The notes under the pieces: generated by a model
Told to the model about the DNA's origin: nothing
Database searches by the model: none
The model's input: only the letters and a program-made list of their open reading frames with translations
DNA from: an uncultured Parabacteroides sp.
GTDB taxonomy: Bacteria > Bacteroidota > Bacteroidia > Bacteroidales > Tannerellaceae
DNA: 22,936 bases
Direction: 5' to 3'
Assembly (NCBI GenBank): GCA_937890135.1
Contig: CALBYC010000197.1
Span: forward strand, 1-22,936
Position numbers and translations under genes: made by a program
Part shown: positions 8,451 to 16,609 of the stretch, one piece after another
How the letters are laid out: the number at the start of each line of letters is the position of its first letter
Numbering within the stretch: the stretch's first letter is position 1

Positions 8451-10637
8451 TCAATTAGCCATTTCAGAAAGGAATTTTATGCGTACCAAACGTATTTCAT
8501 CCTCGGTATAATCGCCTCCCAGCTCCTCTATGGCCTCTTCCAAATCATCTGTTTCAGAATCTTTAAAGTATTCATAAATATCTTCCACATGGTCTTCGTC
8601 CATGACATCGTTCAAGAAATAGTCAATGTTGATACGTGTCCCGGAATAGACGATGCCTTCGATTTCATCCAATAATTCAGAAAACTCCAATCCTTTTGAA
8701 ACTGCGATATCATCCAATGCGACTTTCCGGTCAATGCTTTGGACAATCCATACTTTCAACTTTGATTTGTTCGCAACAGTACGTACCCTCAGATCCTCGG
8801 GACGTTCTATCTCATTCTCCTCGACATGTTTCTTAATCAATGCAACGAATTCAGCTCCATACCGTTTGGCCTTGCCAGCTCCAACGCCCGGGATATTTTG
8901 GAGTTCTTCCAAAGTAATCGGATAAGTTGTAGCCATGGCCTCCAATGATGGGTCTTGGAATATCACAAACGGAGGAACGGACAAGCGTTTAGACATTTTC
9001 TTACGCAAATCCTTCATCATCGAATATAAAACAGGGTCTACGGCACAGGAAGCTCCTCCTCTGATTGGCACTTCTTCTTCTTCCTCAGCGAACTCATTAT
9101 CTTCGGTTATTTTAAACGAAACGGGGTTCTTCATGAACTCTTTTCCTTTGGGCGTAATTTTCAACAAACCGTAATTTTCTATGTCTTTTGCCAAATATCC
9201 CGCTATCAAAGCCTGACGTATGACAGCATTCCAAGTTTTCTCGTCTTGGTCTTGACCTGAACCGAAAACCTCCAACTCGTTATGTTTGTATGATTGGATT
9301 TCAGATGTCTCATTTCCAACCAGCATATTCACAATATATTCCGCCTTAAATTTCTCTTTCAGTGTGCTGATGACATCCAGCACTGCACTTAATAATTCTT
9401 TAGCTTCCACTTGCTTTTTAGGGTTCAAACAATTATCACAATTACCACAATTGTCCTCGTGGTATTCCTCTCCAAAATAATGGAGCAGGACTTTCCTTCT
9501 ACATACGGATGTTTCCGCATAAGCAGCAGTCTCCAATAAAAGCTGTTTCCCTATTTCTTGTTCGGCCACGGGTTTCCCTTGCATGAATTTTTCCAACTTT
9601 TGCAAATCCTTGTTGGAATAGAAAGCGATGCAACGCCCTTCGCCGCCATCACGGCCAGCTCGCCCTGTTTCTTGATAATATCCTTCCAGACTCTTCGGGA
9701 TATCGTAATGGATGACATATCTTACGTCAGGCTTGTCAATCCCCATCCCAAATGCAATGGTCGCGACTATGACGTCTACCTTTTCCATCAAGAAAGCATC
9801 CTGGTTTGCCGACCTTACTTGCGAGTCCATGCCTGCATGGTAGGCCAAAGCCTTGATTCCATTAGCTTTCAATATGTCTGCAAACTCTTCCACCTTCTTA
9901 CGGCTTAGGCAATAGATAATTCCTGACTTTCCCTCGTTTGCCTTGATATATTTGATAATATCCCGATCGATGCTTGCCGTCTTCGGACGAACTTCATAAT
10001 ATAAGTTTACGCGGTTAAAAGAAGATTTGAACACAGCGGCATCGGTCATTCCCAAGTTCTTCTGAATGTCATGCTGGACTTTGGGGGTCGCGGTCGCGGT
10101 CAAAGCAATCAGCGGGCGTTTCCCTATCTCGTTTATGATAGGACGAATCCGCCTGTACTCCGGACGGAAATCATGCCCCCATTCAGAGATGCAATGGGCT
10201 TCGTCCACTGCGTAAAAAGAAATATTCACCTGGCGAAGGAAACCGACATTTTCCTCTTTTGTCAATGATTCGGGTGCCACATACAGCAACTTTGTCTTGC
10301 CAGACATGATATCTTCCTTTACTTGGTCTATGGCTGACTTGCTCAAGGATGAATTGATGAAATGTGCCACGCCGTCCTCCTCGCTGAAATTACGCATCGC
10401 ATCCACCTGGTTCTTCATCAGAGCAATCAAAGGAGAAACCACGATGGCCGTTCCTTCCATCATCAAAGACGGGAGTTGGTAACACAGAGACTTGCCTCCA
10501 CCTGTCGGCATAAGGACAAATGTATCTTTACCGGCTAACACATTCTCTATGATCGCTTTCTGATTCCCCTTGAACGTATCGAAACCGAAATGTTTCTTCA
10601 GTGCCTCTGTCAATATATCTTTTTTAGCCATACTCAT
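8451..10637 (-). CDS. recQ: ATP-dependent DNA helicase RecQ
   Basis: The 728-residue protein carries the full RecQ layout. The helicase core has Walker A MPTGGGKS (43-50), DEAH (145-148) and the motif VI region QETGRAGRDG (322-331). The RecQ-C-terminal zinc site uses C379, C397, C400 and C403, followed by a winged-helix region. An HRDC domain (about 534-612) contains the helix-hairpin-like NIPGVGAGKAKRYG. An extra C-terminal helix-turn-helix-like tail (about 620-728) is acidic near its end and makes the protein longer than E. coli RecQ (about 610). RecQ unwinds DNA during recombination and replication repair. Two ATGs are close together (10637 and 10631); either could be used. It lies 26 bp downstream of clpX on the same strand and is probably the last gene of a clpP-clpX-recQ operon. 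Confidence 0.96.
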   Translation of the reverse strand: MSMAKKDILTEALKKHFGFDTFKGNQKAIIENVLAGKDTFVLMPTGGGKSLCYQLPSLMMEGTAIVVSPLIALMKNQVDAMRNFSEEDGVAHFINSSLSKSAIDQVKEDIMSGKTKLLYVAPESLTKEENVGFLRQVNISFYAVDEAHCISEWGHDFRPEYRRIRPIINEIGKRPLIALTATATPKVQHDIQKNLGMTDAAVFKSSFNRVNLYYEVRPKTASIDRDIIKYIKANEGKSGIIYCLSRKKVEEFADILKANGIKALAYHAGMDSQVRSANQDAFLMEKVDVIVATIAFGMGIDKPDVRYVIHYDIPKSLEGYYQETGRAGRDGGEGRCIAFYSNKDLQKLEKFMQGKPVAEQEIGKQLLLETAAYAETSVCRRKVLLHYFGEEYHEDNCGNCDNCLNPKKQVEAKELLSAVLDVISTLKEKFKAEYIVNMLVGNETSEIQSYKHNELEVFGSGQDQDEKTWNAVIRQALIAGYLAKDIENYGLLKITPKGKEFMKNPVSFKITEDNEFAEEEEEVPIRGGASCAVDPVLYSMMKDLRKKMSKRLSVPPFVIFQDPSLEAMATTYPITLEELQNIPGVGAGKAKRYGAEFVALIKKHVEENEIERPEDLRVRTVANKSKLKVWIVQSIDRKVALDDIAVSKGLEFSELLDEIEGIVYSGTRINIDYFLNDVMDEDHVEDIYEYFKDSETDDLEEAIEELGGDYTEDEIRLVRIKFLSEMAN

Positions 10638-10663
10638 ATTATTAGAAATAGGTTTGATTCTTT

Positions 10664-11896
10664 TTATCCAGCTACTTGCAACCGATTAATATCCGTCTTC
10701 GAGAATTTATCTTTTGCATATTCCAGCGTGACATGCAGCTCTTTGTCTTTGCCTGAAGGCATGGTGAACATGGCATCCATCATTATCGCTTCTACGATCG
10801 AACGAAGCCCGCGCGCGCCCAATTTAAACTCCATGGCTTTATCTACAATGAACTCATAGACACTTTCATCAAAGACCAACTCGATGCCATCCATTGCAAA
10901 CAGCTTTACATACTGTTTGATGATTGAATTTTTCGGTTCGGTCAAAATATTACGCAGGGCCGTACGGTCCAATGGATTCAGATATGTCAATATAGGCAAT
11001 CGGCCTATAATTTCTGGAATTAGTCCGAATGACTTCAAGTCTGCCGGTGTTATATACTTCAATAGGTTATCACGGTCGACTTGGGCCGTTTCCTTATTGG
11101 CCGCGTACCCGACCACGCGTGTATTTAATCGCTGGGCTATTTTCTTTTCTATGCCATCGAAAGCACCGCCACAGATAAACAATATGTTCTTGGTGTTGAC
11201 CGGTATCATCTTTTGTTCGGGATGTTTACGCCCGCCCTGTGGTGGAACATTCACTACCGAACCCTCCAGCAGCTTCAGCAATCCCTGCTGGACACCTTCG
11301 CCGCTCACGTCACGCGTAATGGACGGGTTGTCTCCCTTTCTGGCAATTTTATCGATTTCGTCAATGAAAACTATTCCACGTTCGGCAGCCTCCACGTCAT
11401 AGTCCGCCGCTTGCAGCAGGCGTGTCAAAATACTTTCAATGTCTTCACCCACATAACCGGCTTGGGTCAGCACGGTCGCATCTACAATAGTAAAAGGGAC
11501 ATGCAGCAGTTTCGCAATGGAACGGGCCAAGAGCGTTTTGCCCGTCCCCGTCGGGCCCACCATGATGATATTGGACTTTTCTATCTCTACCTCATCGTCC
11601 GTTTTGTCTTGCAACAAACGTTTGTAATGGTTATAGACAGACACGGCCAAACAACGCTTGGCATCATCCTGCCCAATGACGTATTGGTCTAAAAAAGCCT
11701 TGATGTCTTCCGGTTTCGGCAAATCATTCTGATCCAAATCAAATGTTGATTTAGTCGCTCCCAGTTGTTCCTTTACTATGTCGTAAGCTCTTGCAGCACA
11801 TTCATCGCAAATGGCCCCGTTGATGCCATTGATCAACAGTTTTACATCCCGGCCCGAACGTCCGCAGAATGTACATGTATCGCTTGCTTTGGCCAT
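10664..11896 (-). CDS. clpX: ATP-dependent Clp protease ATP-binding subunit ClpX
   Basis: The 410-residue protein has the N-terminal zinc-binding domain (C8, C11, C30, C33) that binds substrates and adaptors, then one AAA+ module. The module has Walker A GPTGTGKT (114-121), the GYVGED pore loop (147-152), Walker B VFIDEID (176-182), an RKH loop (GGRKHPEQ) and a sensor-2 region near GARGLRS. ClpX hexamers unfold tagged or damaged proteins in the cytosol and feed them to ClpP. An IGF-type ClpP-docking loop is expected from the family; the segment CGGAFDGIEKKIAQR occupies the adjoining position, but I do not assign the loop residues. The gene follows clpP by 49 bp, the standard pairing, and precedes recQ. 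Its length is normal for the family. Confidence 0.98.
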   Translation of the reverse strand: MAKASDTCTFCGRSGRDVKLLINGINGAICDECAARAYDIVKEQLGATKSTFDLDQNDLPKPEDIKAFLDQYVIGQDDAKRCLAVSVYNHYKRLLQDKTDDEVEIEKSNIIMVGPTGTGKTLLARSIAKLLHVPFTIVDATVLTQAGYVGEDIESILTRLLQAADYDVEAAERGIVFIDEIDKIARKGDNPSITRDVSGEGVQQGLLKLLEGSVVNVPPQGGRKHPEQKMIPVNTKNILFICGGAFDGIEKKIAQRLNTRVVGYAANKETAQVDRDNLLKYITPADLKSFGLIPEIIGRLPILTYLNPLDRTALRNILTEPKNSIIKQYVKLFAMDGIELVFDESVYEFIVDKAMEFKLGARGLRSIVEAIMMDAMFTMPSGKDKELHVTLEYAKDKFSKTDINRLQVAG

Positions 11897-11945
11897 AAAA
11901 ATCTTTTTTAGTTATCTATTTTTCCTAATAACCTTTTTCAGTCGG

Positions 11946-12632
11946 TTACTTTTTGTCACGCGTTAATATTTCATCAATCATTCCGTATTCTTTAGCTTCC
12001 TGGGAAGTCATCCAATAGTCACGGTCGCTGTCCTTCATCACTTCGTCAAACGGTTTCCCTGAATGTTCCGAAATAATGGTATAGAGTTCTTTTTTGACTT
12101 TCAAAATTTCACGAGCTGCGATTTCAATGTCGGAGGCCTGCCCTTGCGCCCCTCCCAATGGCTGGTGAATCATCACTCGCGAATGCCGCAAGGCGAAACG
12201 TTTCCCTTTTGTTCCTGCCACCAACAAGACGGAAGCCATAGAGGCAGCCATGCCGGTACAAATGGTTGAAACGTCCGAGCCAATGAACTGCATCGTGTCA
12301 TAAATGCCATACCCGGCATATACGGAACCGCCTGGAGAATTGATGTAAATCGAAATATCTTTTCCAGGATCGCTGGAATCAAGGTACAACAATTGGGCCT
12401 GGATCACGTTCGCTGTATAATCATCAATCTGTGTGCCCAAAAAGATAATGCGATCCATCATCAACCGGGAAAAAACATCCATCTGGGCCACGTTCAATTG
12501 CCTTTCTTCGATAATCGTGGGTGAAATATAGCTGCTGGTTATATTTACATGGTTCATGTAACTATCCAAAGCTGTCCCACTCATGCCTAAATGTTTAGTC
12601 GCAAATTTCCTAAAATCTTCCATATAAAACAT
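11946..12632 (-). CDS. clpP: ATP-dependent Clp protease proteolytic subunit ClpP
   Basis: The 228-residue serine peptidase has the catalytic triad S131 (GMAASMAS), H156 (VMIHQP) and D205 (SDRDYWMT). The SPGGSVYAG oxyanion-strand region is at 99-107. ClpP forms a 14-mer chamber that degrades proteins unfolded by ClpX, encoded next in the operon. About 30 residues precede the conserved core, longer than in E. coli, and probably include a short processed propeptide. Two in-frame ATGs lie three codons apart (12632 and 12623). The second gives MEDFRKFATKHLG and is also plausible. A promoter and a leader with palindromes lie upstream. Confidence 0.97.
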   Translation of the reverse strand: MFYMEDFRKFATKHLGMSGTALDSYMNHVNITSSYISPTIIEERQLNVAQMDVFSRLMMDRIIFLGTQIDDYTANVIQAQLLYLDSSDPGKDISIYINSPGGSVYAGYGIYDTMQFIGSDVSTICTGMAASMASVLLVAGTKGKRFALRHSRVMIHQPLGGAQGQASDIEIAAREILKVKKELYTIISEHSGKPFDEVMKDSDRDYWMTSQEAKEYGMIDEILTRDKK

Positions 12633-12649
12633 TAGTTAATCTTATTTCC

Positions 12650-12676
12650 CTTGCAAGGTCTTACGAGACCCTCGAG
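12650..12676 (-). promoter_or_regulatory. Palindromic cluster in the clpP leader
   Basis: Three adjacent self-complementary elements lie in the predicted 5' untranslated region of clpP: CTTGCAAG (12650-12657), a hairpin GGTCT-TACG-AGACC (12657-12670) and CTCGAG (12671-12676). The hairpin ends about 24-33 bases before the two candidate start codons. It might be an operator, an mRNA-stability hairpin or a chance cluster; nothing identifies a regulator. Confidence 0.35.
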
Positions 12677-12699
12677 CTTTCGTTCTTACAACGGATAAA

Positions 12700-12731
12700 C
12701 AAAGTTATAAATAAATTTCTAATTGAAACAA
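12700..12731 (-). promoter_or_regulatory. Promoter of the clpP-clpX-recQ operon
   Basis: The minus strand carries TAACTTTG (12700-12707), an exact TAnnTTTG -7 box. A TTG (12729-12731) sits 21 bases upstream as a possible -33 element. The predicted start of transcription is about 60 bases before the clpP ATG. Confidence 0.5.
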
Positions 12732-12830
12732 CATATTTTCTGTCAATAGAATATTTTTTCTTCAAAAGCTTATTTTTTCGTTCTTAAATAATGCACACTG
12801 TTAATAGCGCGAAGCCGTCTTTTGTCCCAC

Positions 12831-12867
12831 AAAAAAAGCTTCGATAAGAACAAAGCCTTACCGAAGC
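12831..12867 (-). terminator. Intrinsic terminator of tig
   Basis: Read on the minus strand, GCTTCGGTAAG (12867-12857) pairs with CTTATCGAAGC (12848-12838) through 11 base pairs including one G-U. The loop is eight bases and seven T residues follow (12837-12831). This is a textbook rho-independent terminator about 36 bases after the tig stop. It should isolate tig from the clpP operon. Confidence 0.85.
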
Positions 12868-12881
12868 CTCCTTTTATTTAG

Positions 12882-12898
12882 CCAAAGCCCTGCTTTGG
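12882..12898 (-). repeat. Short hairpin directly after the tig stop codon
   Basis: CCAAAGC (12882-12888) and GCTTTGG (12892-12898) form a perfect 7 bp stem with a three-base loop four bases after the tig stop codon. No T-run follows. It stands just ahead of the main terminator and may act in 3'-end stabilisation. Confidence 0.45.
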
Positions 12899-12902
12899 GT
12901 TG

Positions 12903-14255
12903 TCATTCGAACAATTTCGCAAATTCTTCCGCCGAGACTTCTTTCTTGTCCACCGTAACCTGTCCTTTCAGCCACTCTGCCAATTTCTCTTCAACAGCAC
13001 GGTCTAAGATGTTTTGCAGAGTCTGCTTGTTCTTCAGCATTTCCTTCGAGTAGTTGTCCAAGACATCTTCCGGCACCGACAACATGCCATACTGGGCGAA
13101 TTGAGCTTTAGCGACGCGTTTTGCGAAGTTCTCGAGGTCTGCATCTTCAACCTTCAAGCCGTTGGCTTTCACCAAGCTCTCCTTAATCAGATGGTAAGTC
13201 AAGTCTTCAATGATATGAGAATACTCTTTTTCGATGCTTTCCGCCGTATTCTTTTCGTTTGCCACAAGCAACCACCGTTTCAGGATGTCGTCTGCAAATT
13301 TCAATTCTCCGGCTTTCTTAACCAACACTTCCCGAGCATCGCTCAAGAACTTGAAGTCGCTCTGCGGAGTGAACTGTTCCGCCAAAGCTTCTCTGATTTT
13401 GTCTTTGAACTCTTCCTCGCTGGTAACAACGTTTTCACCGAATACCTTGTCATATAATTCTTGATTCAGTTCAGCATTCTTATGGCGGGAAATTTCTTTG
13501 ATTTCGAAGCTAAAGTCGCCAGTCAACTCTGCCACCTTATCCTTGCCGACATGCAAGAAACTTGCGATTTCCGCCTCAGCTCCTTCGTAAGCCTTGTCCG
13601 GGTTGAACACGACCACGGTGTTCACCTTTGCCCCGATGAACTTGGCCTTTTCCGCTTCGTCTTTGATATACATCGGCATCAACACGGCGTTCTCGACAAC
13701 GATCCCGCCTTCTTTCGGCGAACCGTTTTCCAACTCGGCGACTGTGCCCTTGACCAGGTCTTTCTCTTCCACCTCATCGGCTTTTTCATAAGTGCCGAAG
13801 TTGGAAGCGTAGGCCTCGACCTGCTTGTTCAACATGTCCTCGTCAATCTTCACCTCGTAGTAGGGCAACACATCTTCTTTGCTCAGGTTGATTTTGATTT
13901 CGGGAGCAAGCGCGACATCGAAATTGAACACGAAATTCTCATCCTTGTCGAAATCCACGGCTGACGGCTCGACTTCGCTGGCCATCGGCTCGCCCAATAT
14001 GTTCAGGTTGTTTTCACGAATGTATTTGAACAAGTTGTCAGAAACCAAACGGTTTACTTCTTCCAACAAAGCCTGTTTACCGTACATTTTCTTCACCATG
14101 CCCATCGGAACCATACCTTTACGGAATCCCGGGACATTGGCTTTCTGACGGAAGCTGCGCAAAGATTTGTCTACTGCGGCTTCATAGTCAGACTTTACTA
14201 TTTCTAACTTGATGATGCCTCTTACGGAATCATTGTTAATAAGAGAAACGTTCAT
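12903..14255 (-). CDS. tig: Trigger factor (ribosome-associated chaperone)
   Basis: The 450-residue protein carries the ribosome-binding signature GFRKGMVP (43-50) in the N-terminal domain. Trigger factor docks at the ribosomal exit tunnel and shields nascent chains. The middle region, where an FKBP-like isomerase domain is normally found (about 150-250), is weakly conserved here, with long charged segments such as VAELENGSPKEGG, and may not be catalytic. The long helical C-terminal domain (about 260-430) is present. The gene stands upstream of clpP-clpX on the same strand, a common arrangement linking folding and degradation, but it has its own promoter and terminator. The start ATG at 14255 is the first in frame and fits the family N-terminus. 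Confidence 0.95.
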   Translation of the reverse strand: MNVSLINNDSVRGIIKLEIVKSDYEAAVDKSLRSFRQKANVPGFRKGMVPMGMVKKMYGKQALLEEVNRLVSDNLFKYIRENNLNILGEPMASEVEPSAVDFDKDENFVFNFDVALAPEIKINLSKEDVLPYYEVKIDEDMLNKQVEAYASNFGTYEKADEVEEKDLVKGTVAELENGSPKEGGIVVENAVLMPMYIKDEAEKAKFIGAKVNTVVVFNPDKAYEGAEAEIASFLHVGKDKVAELTGDFSFEIKEISRHKNAELNQELYDKVFGENVVTSEEEFKDKIREALAEQFTPQSDFKFLSDAREVLVKKAGELKFADDILKRWLLVANEKNTAESIEKEYSHIIEDLTYHLIKESLVKANGLKVEDADLENFAKRVAKAQFAQYGMLSVPEDVLDNYSKEMLKNKQTLQNILDRAVEEKLAEWLKGQVTVDKKEVSAEEFAKLFE

Positions 14256-14300
14256 TCTGGTGTGTTATTTAATTAGTATATAATTCCAAATTTTAGGGTG

Positions 14301-14332
14301 CAAAATTAGATTTATTCTTTCAATAACGCAAA
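14301..14332 (-). promoter_or_regulatory. tig promoter
   Basis: On the minus strand TTTG (14332-14329), a 20-base spacer and TAATTTTG (14308-14301) match the Bacteroidetes -33/-7 consensus. The -7 box lies about 45 bases before the tig ATG. Confidence 0.7.
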
Positions 14333-14383
14333 TTGTTTTTATAAATTGTTGTGAACCGGAGTATTTTATCTCTATCTTTTCTC

Positions 14384-14391
14384 TATCTTTG
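14384..14391 (+). promoter_or_regulatory. -7 element of the CPBP protease promoter, which fixes its start codon
   Basis: TATCTTTG matches TAnnTTTG and ends 13 bases before the ATG at 14405. An alternative GTG start at 14351 would lie upstream of this promoter, so the ATG at 14405 is preferred. A TATCTTTT copy sits 11 bases upstream. No good TTTG -33 box is seen at the usual distance. Confidence 0.5.
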
Positions 14392-14404
14392 TCCGAAAAA
14401 AGAC

Positions 14405-15301
14405 ATGAAATCCGCTGGTTACTTGGCCGCTCAACCCGCCGGCTTGCAAATATTGGTTCTTTCGTTGTTCATAATGGGCGGGAACATCCTTTCCTCCCTT
14501 TCCGGGATGGGGATTTTCTTCCTTATCCACGGGACGGGCGCGCAAATCAGCAATTACCCCGACATGCTCCGCCTATTGCAGTTTTTGACAGCAGCGGGCA
14601 CTTTCTTTCTCCCCTCCATGGTTGCCGCCTGGCTTTTCAGCGACAATGTCCATAAATATCTTTCCCTGGACAAGAAGATCAGCTTGAAATGCGTCGGGAT
14701 CGTTTTCCTCAACATCGTGTTGATATCGCCTTCCGTCACGCTCCTTTCCTGGCTAAACGAACAACTCGTTTTCCCGGAATGGGCTGCCCCTTTGGAGGCT
14801 TGGATGAGGGAGCATGAAGAGATGGCACAAAGTTTTACCGGCACGTTAATCAACGGCGGTGGAATCTCTCCTTTCCTTTCCAACCTTGCCGTGATAGCTC
14901 TGATGGCAGCCGTTTCCGAAGAGTTGCTTTTCAGAGGAGTGTTGCAACGCATCATAGGCAGATGGACAAATAATCCGCACGCCGTGATTTGGATCGCCGC
15001 CGTCATATTCAGTGCGTTCCATCTCCAATTCTATGGATTCGTCCCGCGCATGGTCTTGGGGGCTTATTTCGGCTACCTGCTATTATGGAGCAAAAGCATT
15101 TGGCTGCCAATCTGCGCCCATTTCTTCAACAATGCCATAAGCGTCACCCTCATGTCCAGCGAGGCACTCAACGAATCCGATTTTGTGACGGGGCATCTTG
15201 AAGAAAGCCATCTGTTGCCTTGCCTGCTCATTGCCTTGACAACGGGCTGCCTGTTCTTCCTCCTTAATCGTAGATTGAAATCGCTTGGCACGACTGACTG
15301 A
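14405..15301 (+). CDS. CPBP-family intramembrane metalloprotease (Abi/Rce1 type)
   Basis: The 298-residue integral membrane protein has about seven or eight hydrophobic segments. It carries the CPBP/Rce1 motifs in order: EELLFR (172-177), a second-motif histidine in FSAFH (H206), and HFFNN (239-243). These glutamates and histidines form the putative active site of a CAAX-protease-like intramembrane peptidase. Bacterial members have been linked to processing of membrane proteins or peptides, bacteriocin self-immunity, and sometimes scaffold roles; the substrate here is unknown. I prefer the ATG at 14405 because a promoter element lies between it and the upstream GTG. The gene is divergent from tig and convergent with lptB, so it looks monocistronic. 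Confidence 0.88.
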   Translation: MKSAGYLAAQPAGLQILVLSLFIMGGNILSSLSGMGIFFLIHGTGAQISNYPDMLRLLQFLTAAGTFFLPSMVAAWLFSDNVHKYLSLDKKISLKCVGIVFLNIVLISPSVTLLSWLNEQLVFPEWAAPLEAWMREHEEMAQSFTGTLINGGGISPFLSNLAVIALMAAVSEELLFRGVLQRIIGRWTNNPHAVIWIAAVIFSAFHLQFYGFVPRMVLGAYFGYLLLWSKSIWLPICAHFFNNAISVTLMSSEALNESDFVTGHLEESHLLPCLLIALTTGCLFFLLNRRLKSLGTTD

Positions 15302-15409
15302 AAAGGTAGTGGCCGACCGGACGATTGGCCGCACCCGCTCCAGGAAAAGGTCGCGGCCGTTCCCTCCAAAAGACACGAGGAGAAAAGCGAAGCAAAGGAA
15401 GGAAGGAAG
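15302..15409. other. Convergent intergenic region with a weak GC-rich hairpin
   Basis: The 108 bp between the ends of the CPBP gene and lptB contain GGCCGACC (15311-15318), which can pair with GGTCGCGGCC (15349-15358) if two bases bulge out. No clear T-run follows on either strand. It may serve as a weak bidirectional terminator. Confidence 0.3.
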
Positions 15410-16162
15410 CTACAAGTTCTTTTTACGCAGAACAAAGTCTTTACCCAGATATTTCTCCCGTACAATTTCGTTTTCCGCCAGCTGCTCGGCCGTTCCCTGG
15501 AACAGCACCTTCCCTTCGAACAACAGATAGGCACGGTCGCAAATGCTCAACGTCTCATACACGTTATGGTCGGTTATCAGGATGCCGATGTTCTTATGGC
15601 GCAATTTAGCGACAATCGCCTGGATGTCCTGCACCGCAATGGGGTCGACCCCGGCAAATGGTTCGTCCAGCATGATGAATTTGGGATTAATGGCCAAACA
15701 ACGGGCTATTTCCGCACGGCGACGCTCACCGCCCGAAAGCTGGTCGCCCAGGTTCTTCCGCACTTTCTGCAAGCCAAACTCCGCAATCAAACTCTCCAGC
15801 TTCTCTTTTTGGTACGCTTCGGTCGTATCCGTCATTTCCAGCACCGAACGGATATTGTCTTCCACCGTCATTTTGCGGAAGATAGACGCTTCTTGCGCCA
15901 AATAACCGATGCCGCAACGTGCACGCTTGTAGACAGGATACTTCGTGATATCCTGGTCGTTCAAGAATATTTTCCCCTCGTTGGGCGTGACCAATCCCAC
16001 TGTCATGTAGAAAGTCGTCGTCTTGCCCGCCCCGTTCGGTCCCAGCAAACCGACAATCTCGCCCTGTTTCACATCAATCGAGACATGATTCACCACGGTC
16101 CTTGCCCGATACTTTTTCACCAAATCTTCTGTCCGAAGAATCATACCTTGCTCTTCCTCCAT
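15410..16162 (-). CDS. lptB: LPS export ABC transporter ATP-binding protein LptB
   Basis: The 250-residue ABC ATPase has Walker A GPNGAGKT (41-48), a Q-loop glutamine in GYLAQEAS (Q90), the signature LSGGERRR (142-149), Walker B FIMLDEPFAGVD (162-173) and the switch histidine H199 (ITDHN). The FYMTVGL and PVYKRA stretches are typical of LptB rather than other ABC ATPases. It powers extraction of LPS from the inner membrane by the LptF/LptG permease, neither of which is in this window. The ATG at 16162 is chosen; a second ATG at 16144 (MILRTEDL) is also possible and follows a GGAGGA sequence. It is transcribed divergently from the small membrane protein-mutL pair. The OstA-like and LptD-like genes of the same pathway lie about 11 kb away, so the pathway is split over two loci here. 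Confidence 0.95.
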   Translation of the reverse strand: MEEEQGMILRTEDLVKKYRARTVVNHVSIDVKQGEIVGLLGPNGAGKTTTFYMTVGLVTPNEGKIFLNDQDITKYPVYKRARCGIGYLAQEASIFRKMTVEDNIRSVLEMTDTTEAYQKEKLESLIAEFGLQKVRKNLGDQLSGGERRRAEIARCLAINPKFIMLDEPFAGVDPIAVQDIQAIVAKLRHKNIGILITDHNVYETLSICDRAYLLFEGKVLFQGTAEQLAENEIVREKYLGKDFVLRKKNL

Positions 16163-16212
16163 GCGCCTTGTTTCCTTTTCTGCTTCGTTATAGCATCTTT
16201 GTTAATCTACAA

Positions 16213-16220
16213 CAAAGATA
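16213..16220 (-). promoter_or_regulatory. -7 element of the lptB promoter
   Basis: The minus strand reads TATCTTTG, matching TAnnTTTG, about 50 bases before the lptB ATG. A proper -33 box is not evident. It is arranged back to back with the promoter at 16250-16280. Confidence 0.45.
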
Positions 16221-16249
16221 TAACAAAGAAACGAAAAGGCATCTGTTTA

Positions 16250-16280
16250 TTTGAATTTTCAAAAGATATTCGTACTTTTG
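16250..16280 (+). promoter_or_regulatory. Promoter of the small membrane protein-mutL operon
   Basis: TTTG (16250-16253), a 19-base spacer and TACTTTTG (16273-16280) are an exact match to the Bacteroidetes housekeeping promoter. It ends 23 bases before the ATG at 16304. Confidence 0.8.
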
Positions 16281-16303
16281 GGCATTATTCAAAAAGAAAA
16301 ATT

Positions 16304-16609
16304 ATGGCATTATTCTCTTTTTACAATGTGCGTAAGCCACGCCAGTTCGAGCATAAACCTATTTATTGGGATCCCCACAAAGAGGCGATGGAAGAACGTG
16401 TGCGCAAAGTGAAACGCGAAATGGGCTTGGAAGAGACGGAAGAAGAGTACAAGCCTCAGATCAAGGGCACCTTCATCGAAGGCACGTCTCATTTGAAACG
16501 AAGCAGAGAAAAAGGCGAAAACAGCCGAAGCCGGGAATATAAAAACGTCAAGCTATTGGTGGCTCTCGCTGTCCTTGTTTTGTTGTTTTGGTATCTGTTT
16601 TGGAAATGA
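16304..16609 (+). CDS. Small single-span membrane protein coupled to mutL
   Basis: This 101-residue protein has an N-terminal soluble part (MALFSFYNVRKPRQFEHKPI, then an acidic/basic helix at about 23-50), a charged linker and one C-terminal transmembrane helix (83-100), followed by a single lysine. It should be tail-anchored with the N-terminus in the cytoplasm. The ATG at 16304 follows a near-perfect promoter; an open frame extends further upstream, but only through the antisense of lptB, so the longer version is rejected. Its TGA overlaps the ATG of mutL (ATGA). I recall similar short proteins beside mutL in other Bacteroidales, but know no function for them. The F-x-x-KP-x-Y-x-DP pattern near the start is the best handle for a homology search. 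Confidence 0.8.
   Translation: MALFSFYNVRKPRQFEHKPIYWDPHKEAMEERVRKVKREMGLEETEEEYKPQIKGTFIEGTSHLKRSREKGENSRSREYKNVKLLVALAVLVLLFWYLFWK

Noticed and set aside
14351..14404. GTG start extending the CPBP protease by 18 residues
   Set aside because: A TATCTTTG promoter box lies between this GTG and the ATG at 14405, so the extension would not be transcribed from it.
15311..15358. GC-rich imperfect hairpin as an intrinsic terminator
   Set aside because: The stem needs a two-base bulge and no convincing T-run follows on either strand; it is kept only as a low-confidence intergenic note.
15566..16303. A long in-frame upstream extension of the small membrane protein on the plus strand
   Set aside because: It lies entirely antisense to lptB and the divergent promoter region, and a strong promoter plus ATG at 16304 define the real start.
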